Assembly: GCA_016786885.1 (NCBI GenBank)
Contig: JAEUVO010000039.1
Coordinates: 79,581-143,580 of the forward strand
Direction of reading: 5' to 3'
DNA length: 64,000 bases
From: Chitinophagaceae bacterium
Lineage (GTDB): Bacteria > Bacteroidota > Bacteroidia > Chitinophagales > Chitinophagaceae
Translations under genes and position numbers: made by a program
Notes under the pieces: model-generated
What the model saw: only the letters and a program-made list of their open reading frames with translations
What the model was told of the DNA's origin: nothing
Databases searched by the model: none
Shown: positions 52,791 through 60,057 of the stretch, piece after piece
How the letters are laid out: each line of letters opens with the position of its first letter
How positions within the stretch are numbered: the stretch's first letter is position 1

Positions 52791-53180
52791 TCATCCTTGC
52801 CGGGGTGGCTGAAGGAGCAACGAGACATGTTTCGAAGGGATATTATCGGGCAAATGACTGCTGTATATCCTGTTTTCCCAGAGAGGTATATCAGGTGAAG
52901 CGATCTCATTTACCATTGGAGAATAAACAACTGCGATCGTATTGGAATCAGAGTTGTGACAAGGCAATTGTTTATCAAAATCATCATCTGCTGATGTACC
53001 GTCATCACCACCATAGTGCATTGCGACAAACTCAAAAAAATTAAGGGAAGGATCGAGGTGATGATGCTGAAAGAAATGCTGAAGGAGTTCTGGCAATTTA
53101 AACAACTGACCCGCTTCGGTATTCCCGATAAGGTGTACACTAATCAGTATTATCGCCAGTTTTTTACGCATTCGTGACAT
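52791..53180 (-). CDS. Small His-rich exported protein
   Basis: 129-residue exported protein with a signal peptide (1-23). A His-rich motif FFQHHHLDPSLNFFEFVAMH is followed by YGGDDGTSADDDFDKQLPCH, and a Pro-rich C-terminus. It is probably periplasmic, with a possible metal site (His, Asp and Cys). I do not recognise the family, but small proteins of this kind recur near metal-linked genes in Bacteroidota. It lies 150 bases upstream of the cytochrome lipoprotein unit, on the same strand, and 127 bases from the AraC regulator gene. Confidence 0.65.
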   Translation of the reverse strand: MSRMRKKLAIILISVHLIGNTEAGQLFKLPELLQHFFQHHHLDPSLNFFEFVAMHYGGDDGTSADDDFDKQLPCHNSDSNTIAVVYSPMVNEIASPDIPLWENRIYSSHLPDNIPSKHVSLLLQPPRQG

Positions 53181-53306
53181 TCAAATATTCAAAAATGGTG
53201 CCATATGAAGTGTAACGCAGGTCACACAATTATTATTGCGGAAAAACCGGGTATAAAGCCAATTTTTTACTAAGTAAAAACAAATAAGTGTTAGTAAAAG
53301 ACGTAT

Positions 53307-54248
53307 TTACCTGAGTAAGAGTTCACAAGGTTTCAGTCCGGTATGTTTTTTAAAGGCTGTAGAGAAGTGAGAAATGGAAGAATAACCCAGCATCATAGAG
53401 ACTTCAGTAACACTTAACCCTTTTTCATACAGCAAGTATTTTGCATGTTCCATCCGCTGGCTTTGATAAAAATCAAACACAGTAGTACCAAATAACTCTT
53501 TGAACCCCTTTTTAAGATAGCATTCATTAATGGCTACTTTCCGGCTTAGTTCTTTAATAGTGATCGGTTCTCCGATATGTTGAATAAGAATTTCCCTGGC
53601 TTTTACGATCTTTTCCCGGTCTGCTTCATTTGCAAGGAATTTGCAACTCACCACATCAATTTCTTTTTCGCCCAGCATACAGTCAAGACTGTATAGTAAC
53701 AACATCTGGGTTTGGGCGTTGATATAAATATTCTCGAGGCTGTCGCTGTAAGTATGATTTAATACCCCTTCAAGCACCATTCTTGTTTTACCACAAAGGG
53801 GAAGAATTTTGGTGAAGGATGAATTATGCCGGAAACCTAAAATATTATCCGTCAAGGCAGCATTCCCTTTCCGTGGCTTCACAAACTGACTAAGGTGAAC
53901 AGGAGAAAACCTGAAACTTACTACATCCACACTCTCCACCCTTTCCATACATGTCCTGGAGGCATTGAATTGACACATGTCACATTCTGTATCCTTTTTG
54001 CGGCAATACACATTGCCGCTCACACAGAATTTTAATTCGAGATAATTTTCTTTTGGCTCAGCTTTTTGATAATGATAAACCAGCATTCCGGTATCCTCTA
54101 TATTCCATTGCGGATGACGGCGGTACCTGTTAATAGTGTACTGCACGGAGCCGGGTATTGTTTGCTCTCTTTCTTGCAGCATTACCATCTGGTTCTGCAT
54201 ATAAGATTGCTTGTAGGCCAATGACAATATATCCGGAGGGTTGTGCAT
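53307..54248 (-). CDS. AraC-family regulator with Cys-rich sensor
   Basis: 313-residue cytoplasmic regulator. The C-terminal 100 residues carry two HTH motifs (ELSRKVAINECYLKKGFKEL and LSVTEVSMMLGYSSISHFST). The N-terminal sensor domain has a cluster of five Cys at about residues 95-130 (FCVSGNVYC, RKKDTECDMC, then ASRTCME), which may bind a metal or Fe-S cluster. Likely target is the adjacent minus-strand block, as the regulator is encoded at its head; this is inference. A GTG at 54305 would add 19 residues; the ATG at 54248 is preferred. A variant -7 box TAATTTCG lies 9 bases before it. Confidence 0.85.
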   Translation of the reverse strand: MHNPPDILSLAYKQSYMQNQMVMLQEREQTIPGSVQYTINRYRRHPQWNIEDTGMLVYHYQKAEPKENYLELKFCVSGNVYCRKKDTECDMCQFNASRTCMERVESVDVVSFRFSPVHLSQFVKPRKGNAALTDNILGFRHNSSFTKILPLCGKTRMVLEGVLNHTYSDSLENIYINAQTQMLLLYSLDCMLGEKEIDVVSCKFLANEADREKIVKAREILIQHIGEPITIKELSRKVAINECYLKKGFKELFGTTVFDFYQSQRMEHAKYLLYEKGLSVTEVSMMLGYSSISHFSTAFKKHTGLKPCELLLR

Positions 54249-54368
54249 TTGAAATACGAAATTACGTTTTATCAGCCATATTAATGGTGTAACGCTGAAT
54301 GGCACTGATCAGGTGCTGATTTTTAACAATATATGATCAAAAAAACTTCTGTTTTTGCCGGTAACAAC

Positions 54369-54376
54369 TAACTTTG
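54369..54376 (+). promoter_or_regulatory. -7 promoter box of lpxA
   Basis: TAACTTTG, 33 bases before the lpxA ATG; predicted start of transcription is about 54381, at the base of the hairpin. Confidence 0.6.
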
Positions 54377-54380
54377 CCCG

Positions 54381-54404
54381 TCCCGCCATGGGCGGGATTT
54401 TTTT
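54381..54404 (+). terminator. Terminator-like hairpin in the lpxA leader
   Basis: TCCCGCC (54381-54387), loop ATG, GGCGGGA (54391-54397), then seven T. It lies between the predicted transcription start and the lpxA ATG at 54410 and reads like an attenuator. Confidence 0.6.
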
Positions 54405-54409
54405 AACTC

Positions 54410-55216
54410 ATGATCCATCCGCATACATATATTCATCCTAATGCAAGGCTGGCAACCAATGTAAAGATTGATCCCTTCACCGTTCTACACCAGGATGTAG
54501 AAATAGGTGATGGCACCTGGATCGGCTCCAACGTAACCATTATGGAAGGTGCCCGGATTGGAAAAAACTGCCGCATTTTTCCGGGGGCAGTAATTGCTGC
54601 TGTTCCACAAGACCTGAAATTTCAGGGTGAATATTCCAATGTATATATCGGTGATGGCACCACTATCCGTGAATTTGTGACCATTAACCGCGGTACCAAG
54701 GACCGTGAAAAAACAGTGATCGGAAAAAATTGCCTGATCATGGCATACTGCCACTTTGCACATGATTGCTTTGTAGGTGATAACTGTATTACCAGCAATA
54801 ACACCCAGGTGGCAGGACATGTAACAATCGGCGACTGGGCGATCATTGGCGGTATGTGTGCAGTTCACCAGTTTGTAAAGATCGGCTCCCATTCATTTAT
54901 CAGTGGCGGCTCCCTGGTTGGAAAAGATGTACCTCCTTATATTAAAGCAGGCCGTACACCATTAAGCTATGCAGGTGTAAATTCTATTGGCTTAAAACGT
55001 CGTGGCTTCAGTATTGAACGTATCAATCATATTCTTGATATCTATCGTGTACTTTATAATAAAGGCATGAACACCAGCCAGGCAGTTGAGTTTATTGAAG
55101 AGGAAATGCCCGCAACTGATGAAAGAGATGAAATAGTAACCTTCATCCGTGAAAGCGGAAGAGGTATCATCAAACGGTTCACCAAAGGCAGTAACGATGA
55201 CGATCTCCCTATCTGA
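54410..55216 (+). CDS. lpxA: UDP-N-acetylglucosamine acyltransferase
   Basis: Trimeric left-handed beta-helix acyltransferase of 268 residues that starts lipid A synthesis by moving a 3-hydroxyacyl chain from ACP to UDP-GlcNAc. Hexapeptide repeats run through residues 1-190 (IHPNARLATNVKIDPF, WIGSNVTIMEGARIGKN). The catalytic His is in MAYCHFAHDCFVGDN and the second family mark is GGMCAVHQFVKIG. C-terminal helices with KRRGFSIERINHILDIYR complete the fold. Its last 20 bases overlap the next gene. Confidence 0.95.
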   Translation: MIHPHTYIHPNARLATNVKIDPFTVLHQDVEIGDGTWIGSNVTIMEGARIGKNCRIFPGAVIAAVPQDLKFQGEYSNVYIGDGTTIREFVTINRGTKDREKTVIGKNCLIMAYCHFAHDCFVGDNCITSNNTQVAGHVTIGDWAIIGGMCAVHQFVKIGSHSFISGGSLVGKDVPPYIKAGRTPLSYAGVNSIGLKRRGFSIERINHILDIYRVLYNKGMNTSQAVEFIEEEMPATDERDEIVTFIRESGRGIIKRFTKGSNDDDLPI

Positions 55217-55817
55217 TTCAGGAAAGCGGTTTAACCGTGACTGGATATTCCGTCATTTCACTTACACATTTGAAACAGGAAATGCATATGCCATCACCGG
55301 GCCAAATGGTTCTGGAAAGAGCACCCTGCTGCAAGTACTCAGTGGTGGTATGATGATCAATGAAGGAAAAGTACAATGGGCAACCAGCAATAAAGATCTG
55401 GCCAGTGAACAGGTATATCAGCATATATCCATTTGTGCTCCTTATCTCGAACTTATAGAAGAAATGACACTGATTGAGTTTTTGAATTTTCACCAGGGAT
55501 TCAAACCTTTATTACCCGGCCTTTCTGCCAATGAAGTCATTTCGATTATTGGTCTTGAAAAAGCTCTACATAAACAGATACGCTATTATTCATCTGGTAT
55601 GAAACAACGGGTAAAACTGGCCCAGTGCATACTTTCTGATTCAACTATTGTTCTCCTGGATGAACCCTGCACTAACCTTGATGCTGCAGGTATCAGTTTA
55701 TATCACTCCCTTATTGATAAATATTGCAGGAACCGACTGGTAGTTGTCAGCAGCAATGATGAAGTGGAATATAAATTCTGCAACGAGAATCTGAATATCA
55801 GCGATTATAAACTGTAA
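55197..55817 (+). CDS. ABC transporter ATP-binding protein
   Basis: 206-residue soluble ATPase, the shortest complete form. Walker A GPNGSGKSTLLQVLSGG, Q-loop ISICAPYLELIEE, signature YYSSGMKQRVKLAQCIL, Walker B TIVLLDEPCTNLD, and a switch Ser-Asn in VVVSSNDE where His is usual. The substrate and permease are unknown. The start at 55197 overlaps the lpxA end by 20 bases, which indicates translational coupling; the upstream 16 codons are not used. It lies before a small broken gene. Confidence 0.9.
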   Translation: MTISLSDSGKRFNRDWIFRHFTYTFETGNAYAITGPNGSGKSTLLQVLSGGMMINEGKVQWATSNKDLASEQVYQHISICAPYLELIEEMTLIEFLNFHQGFKPLLPGLSANEVISIIGLEKALHKQIRYYSSGMKQRVKLAQCILSDSTIVLLDEPCTNLDAAGISLYHSLIDKYCRNRLVVVSSNDEVEYKFCNENLNISDYKL

Positions 55818-55829
55818 GTAACAAACACA

Positions 55830-56129
55830 ATGCATATTTCCATCCTAGAAGATGGGTTCAGAATCAAACTTACCTCAGGTATAAAAACAGTTTTTTGGAG
55901 GGAAGTAAAAGAAATCCATGCATACAAATCAGACATGATGATCTACGATGAAATCTGTATGGATATTCATCTTCCAGAATCAATAATTACAATAACAGAA
56001 CAAACGAAAAGATAGGATATATTTATTAATACTTTGTATACTGTATTTCCTTCAATAATTAAAGATTGGGAAACTACGATTATCAAGCCGGTATTTTCAG
56101 CAAATCAAATTATACTATACAGGAAGTAA
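55830..56129 (+). pseudogene. Small gene interrupted by a TAG codon
   Basis: The reading frame from the ATG at 55830 stops at TAG (56013-56015) after 61 codons. The same frame then continues without a stop for 37 more codons to TAA at 56127-56129, giving a 99-codon whole. The junction MDIHLPESIITITEQTKR-stop-DIFINTLYTVFPS matches a family layout in which Trp would sit at the stop position (TGG to TAG, one base). Small Bacteroidota proteins of this look (beta-rich start, helix ending in KDWETTIIKP) are about 100 residues. It is 12 bases after the ABC gene. It may be a fresh pseudogene or a readthrough product. Confidence 0.7.
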
Positions 56130-56132
56130 AAA

Positions 56133-57347
56133 TTACCGCTGACTCGCAATCAGCAAATTCAAATCAGTATACTTCAGATCAAAGCGCTGGCTGAGATAGA
56201 AATTAGTCAATGCTCCTTTAAAAAGATAAATACCATTGCGCAAATGGAGTTTATGCCAGACCAGGTTTTCAAACCCTCCTTCTTCTCCTGCTTCAAGCAG
56301 TAAAGGCATCAATACATTACTGATAGCCTGTGAAGCTGTGCGGGCAAAACCAGAAGGGATATTGGGTACACAATAATGTATCACCCCGTATTTCATAAAA
56401 ATGGGATGTTCATGCGATGTTATTTCAGATGTTTCAAAACAACCACCGCGGTCAATGCTTACATCAATGATCACAGAGCCCGGACGCATATTGCTCACCA
56501 TTTCTTCAGTCACAATCAGTGGAGTTCTTCCAGTTTCAGAACCCAATGCACCAACGGCTACTTCACAGGTCTTAAGCTGCTTGGCTAGCAATCTTGGTTC
56601 TATCACAGAGGTCCACATCCGCTGACCAATGTTATTCTGCAATCTTTTTAAACGGTACACACTATTATCAAATACTTTCACAGAGGCTCCTAATGCAAGG
56701 GCGGCTCTTGCTGCATACTCACCTACTATTCCTGCACCTATTATAATAACTTTTGTTGGTGCAATCCCGGATATACCACCCAGCAACACTCCTTTCCCAT
56801 GATTGGCAGAACCGAGATATTGAGCAGCAATCAGCATTACAGCGCTTCCGGCAATCTCACTCATACTGCGAACGATAGGATAAGAGTCGCTGTCATCTTT
56901 CAGGTTCTCAAAGGAAATAGCTGTTACTTTTTTTTCCATCATTTTCTCCAGTATCTCCGATTTCATCACAGAAAGATGAATAGGCGAAATGATGATCTGG
57001 TTTAGTTGCAATAAAGGAAGGTCCTCATCAATAATAGGAGCACTTTTTACCAGTATAGGAGCTTTAAATACGCTTTCTCTGTCATATACAATCTTTGCGC
57101 CCGCTTCGCTATAATCTTTATCCCTGAAATGGGAGGCTTCGCCGGCATTGTGTTCTATTATTACCTGGTGGCCGTTACTGATAAGTACACTTACTGCATC
57201 CGGTGTTAATGCAATTCTGTTTTCCTGAAAGGCAATCTCTTTCGGAATACCGATCATCATTCCCTCGGATTTTGGACGTATGTCCAGAGTCTCCTCCAGG
57301 GTTTCATAGCTGAAAGATGTACTTATCTTGGGTTTTTGCTGGCTCAT
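56133..57347 (-). CDS. ald: Alanine dehydrogenase
   Basis: 404-residue NAD-dependent alanine dehydrogenase interconverting L-alanine and pyruvate plus ammonia. Family marks are GIPKEIAFQENRIALTPD, the pyruvate Lys region ILVKSAPI, the NAD loop VIIGAGIVGEYAARAALALG and the substrate-site Asp in VIIDVSIDRGGCFETSE. The N-terminal 25 residues extend past the usual start of Ald, as in other Bacteroidota. No partner is adjacent. It ends three bases after the broken small gene, which converges. Confidence 0.93.
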   Translation of the reverse strand: MSQQKPKISTSFSYETLEETLDIRPKSEGMMIGIPKEIAFQENRIALTPDAVSVLISNGHQVIIEHNAGEASHFRDKDYSEAGAKIVYDRESVFKAPILVKSAPIIDEDLPLLQLNQIIISPIHLSVMKSEILEKMMEKKVTAISFENLKDDSDSYPIVRSMSEIAGSAVMLIAAQYLGSANHGKGVLLGGISGIAPTKVIIIGAGIVGEYAARAALALGASVKVFDNSVYRLKRLQNNIGQRMWTSVIEPRLLAKQLKTCEVAVGALGSETGRTPLIVTEEMVSNMRPGSVIIDVSIDRGGCFETSEITSHEHPIFMKYGVIHYCVPNIPSGFARTASQAISNVLMPLLLEAGEEGGFENLVWHKLHLRNGIYLFKGALTNFYLSQRFDLKYTDLNLLIASQR

Positions 57348-57390
57348 GAAGTTGGTTATGCTGATCGGCTAAAGCCGGTCTCAAAGCTAC

Positions 57391-57816
57391 TTAATTATTA
57401 GCTATTTTAAGCCTTCTTGTGTTATTATCAACCAGTTCGATATATACATGAAGGGTATTATCAGGGAATATGCCCGGCGCTTTTTCCGGCCATTCCACCA
57501 GGCAGATATAGCCGCTGTAAAGTGCATCTTCAACGCCGGCTCTTTGGGCTTCTTCTTCATCTTTTAGCCGGTAAAGATCAATATGAAAGAGTGGTCTTTT
57601 GGTACCCTCACAATCATACACATACTCATTGATGATAGAAAAAGTGGGACTCCCCACCACATCCTTAACCCCTTTTGCATCGCACAGGGCATGAATAAAA
57701 GTAGTCTTACCCGCTCCCATCTGGCCGTGGAAAGCAAAAACAGTAGCATTACCCGCTGCTTTCCAAAACATCGTTGCAATTTCATTGATACTCTCCAGTG
57801 CAAACTGCCATTCCAT
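57391..57816 (-). CDS. tsaE: tRNA threonylcarbamoyladenosine ATPase TsaE
   Basis: 141-residue P-loop protein needed for the t6A modification at tRNA position 37, working with TsaB and TsaD. Walker A is FHGQMGAGKTTFIHALCDA; SPTFSIINEYVY and FHIDLYRLKDEEEA are the other family blocks. A -7 box at 57821-57828 ends four bases before the ATG, so the mRNA may be leaderless. It is divergent from the copper ATPase gene, which has the same arrangement. Confidence 0.93.
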   Translation of the reverse strand: MEWQFALESINEIATMFWKAAGNATVFAFHGQMGAGKTTFIHALCDAKGVKDVVGSPTFSIINEYVYDCEGTKRPLFHIDLYRLKDEEEAQRAGVEDALYSGYICLVEWPEKAPGIFPDNTLHVYIELVDNNTRRLKIANN

Positions 57817-57820
57817 TGGG

Positions 57821-57828
57821 CAAATTTA
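57821..57828 (-). promoter_or_regulatory. -7 box abutting tsaE start
   Basis: Minus strand reads TAAATTTG then CCCA and the ATG; a leaderless transcript is predicted. Confidence 0.5.
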
Positions 57829-57894
57829 GTACGATATAGCAACGATGTTGTAAACATATTTCCTTTGTCGGAAAATCCGCTTTTAGCCTTTTGG

Positions 57895-57902
57895 TAAATT
57901 TG
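57895..57902 (+). promoter_or_regulatory. -7 box abutting the copper ATPase start
   Basis: TAAATTTG followed by CAGT and the ATG at 57907. A weaker alternative TTCCTTTG lies near 57861. Confidence 0.5.
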
Positions 57903-57906
57903 CAGT

Positions 57907-60027
57907 ATGGAAAATGTACGATGGAAAGTAGATGGCATGGATTGTACCACCTGTGCACTCAATATTCACAAGTACCTGGAGAAAAAGGGAGCGAAGAATA
58001 TTAGAGTGAATTTTGCGACCGGTTATGTAAGCTTTGATACCGACGGTGAAATTGCTAAAGAAAAACTGGCCTCTGGTATAAATGGGCTTGGATATAAAGT
58101 TGCTGATCACCAACTAGCGACATCCAAAGAAAATAAGCCATTTCTTTCCACGCATCTGCAACGATTCTGGTTTTGCTTGCCTTTTACAGCTGTACTGATG
58201 CTGCATATGATTCCAGGTGTACATATTCACTGGCTGATGAACCATTGGGTACAACTGGCCCTTACCATCCCGGTATACATAGTGGGAATGAGTTTCTTTG
58301 GTAAAAGTGCCTGGAAAAGTATTCGTAACCGAATGCCGAATATGAATGTATTGATAGCAGTGGGGTCAACTGCTGCATTTGTATATAGCTTGTATGGATC
58401 ATTAACCGGGCAGGCGGAGCAGTATATGTTTTATGAAACGGCTGCCACTATTATCACACTTGTTTTCCTGGGAAATTATTTAGAAGAGACTTCCATCGCT
58501 TCCACACAAAGAGAATTGAATAAACTGGCTAAATCACAAAAGGTGATGGCCAATATGATCGCTTTTGATGATGAGCACAAAGAACAGATATTTCCTGTTG
58601 AAAATACAGACCTGAGAGTGGGTGACCTGATCTTGATAAAAAGCGGTGAACAAGTACCTATCGACTGTAAAATACTGTGGGGCGATGTACATGTGAACGA
58701 AGCAATAATTACCGGCGAAAGTTTGCCGGTTCATAAATTGTCGAAAGACAAACTGATTGGTGGTAGCCTGATTACTGATGGAACAGTGAAAGCACAGGTA
58801 ACAGCAGTGGGTGATGATACTGTATTATCAGGAATATTGAATATGGTGAAGCAGGCGCAGGGAGAAAAACCTCCGGTTCAATTACTTGCCGACAAAATCA
58901 GTGCTGTATTTATTCCTATTGTTCTTGTTATTGCTGTAATCACACTGGCTGTAAGCTGGATCATATTAAAGGATTTTACCCCTGCATTGATGCGGAGTAT
59001 TGCTGTACTGGTGATCGCCTGCCCTTGCGCAATGGGATTGGCCACACCAGCTGCTATCGCTGTTGGGCTGGGCCGGGCAGCCAAAACAGGGATTCTATTT
59101 CGCAATGCCACCAGCCTGGAGACATTTAAAGATATTAAGCAGGTGGTGTTTGATAAAACCGGCACCCTTACCACCGGTAAGTTCACCATTGGTGACTGGC
59201 AAATTACAAATAGTACAATCGGCGAGGAAGAATTCAAAAGAATTGTGTTCTCTTTAGAAAAGTATTCTAATCATCCTATTGCAAAATGTATCACCGATAC
59301 ATGGAAAACAAAGGATCAGATTCAGTGGAAAAAGATTGAAGAGGTCAAAGGTCTGGGAATGCAATCAGAAGATAAAGAAGGTAATGGTTATATAGCCGGT
59401 TCTTACAGAGCCGCAGAAGGTCTGATAAAAGATGATTCACATAATGTGTATATACTTAAAAACGGGCAACTGTTGGGGTGGATCGATGTAAAAGATGAAA
59501 TAAGACCCGAGGCAAAACCTGTTATTGATTATCTCCATAATAAACATATCAAAACGATCCTGCTCAGCGGCGACCGGCTGACAAAATGCAACCAACTGGC
59601 AGTTCAGTTAGGTATTGATACAGTTATCGCCGAACAATCTCCTGAACAAAAACTTAAAAAAATTGCTGACCTGAGTGAAAAAATACCGACTGCTATGGTG
59701 GGCGACGGCATCAATGATGCCCCGGCACTTGCCAAGGCAACGATCGGTATTTCGATGAACGAAGCTTCTCAGATCGCTGTACAAAGTGCACAGGTAATAT
59801 TGATGAACCATGGATTGAAAAATCTGCCCACCGCTTTAGGTTTAGGGAAACATACCTACCTGACTATCAAACAAAATCTTTTCTGGGCCTTTGCTTACAA
59901 TATTGTTGCCATTCCTGTTGCAGCCTTTGGTTTTCTTACCCCAACTTTTGGAGCATTGGTGATGGGCATGAGTGATGTGGTTCTAGCCATCAATTCAGTT
60001 CGCCTCTTCGTGAAAAAAGTAGTGTAA
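57907..60027 (+). CDS. Copper-exporting P1B-type ATPase
   Basis: 706-residue inner-membrane heavy-metal ATPase. One N-terminal HMA domain (about 1-70) with GMDCTTCALNI, then membrane helices. The ion-path motif is IACPCAMGLATPAAIAVG (CPC), typical of Cu(I) pumps of the CopA/CtpA type. Other marks are ITGESLPV, the phosphorylated Asp in VFDKTGTLTTGKF, and MVGDGINDAPALAKA. It exports Cu(I) from the cytoplasm, for detoxification or for loading exported cuproproteins. Chemical evidence for the metal is by motif only. It is divergent from tsaE. Confidence 0.94.
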   Translation: MENVRWKVDGMDCTTCALNIHKYLEKKGAKNIRVNFATGYVSFDTDGEIAKEKLASGINGLGYKVADHQLATSKENKPFLSTHLQRFWFCLPFTAVLMLHMIPGVHIHWLMNHWVQLALTIPVYIVGMSFFGKSAWKSIRNRMPNMNVLIAVGSTAAFVYSLYGSLTGQAEQYMFYETAATIITLVFLGNYLEETSIASTQRELNKLAKSQKVMANMIAFDDEHKEQIFPVENTDLRVGDLILIKSGEQVPIDCKILWGDVHVNEAIITGESLPVHKLSKDKLIGGSLITDGTVKAQVTAVGDDTVLSGILNMVKQAQGEKPPVQLLADKISAVFIPIVLVIAVITLAVSWIILKDFTPALMRSIAVLVIACPCAMGLATPAAIAVGLGRAAKTGILFRNATSLETFKDIKQVVFDKTGTLTTGKFTIGDWQITNSTIGEEEFKRIVFSLEKYSNHPIAKCITDTWKTKDQIQWKKIEEVKGLGMQSEDKEGNGYIAGSYRAAEGLIKDDSHNVYILKNGQLLGWIDVKDEIRPEAKPVIDYLHNKHIKTILLSGDRLTKCNQLAVQLGIDTVIAEQSPEQKLKKIADLSEKIPTAMVGDGINDAPALAKATIGISMNEASQIAVQSAQVILMNHGLKNLPTALGLGKHTYLTIKQNLFWAFAYNIVAIPVAAFGFLTPTFGALVMGMSDVVLAINSVRLFVKKVV

Positions 60028-60057
60028 ATTCACAACTACTGGCTGGCATTTCTAACT

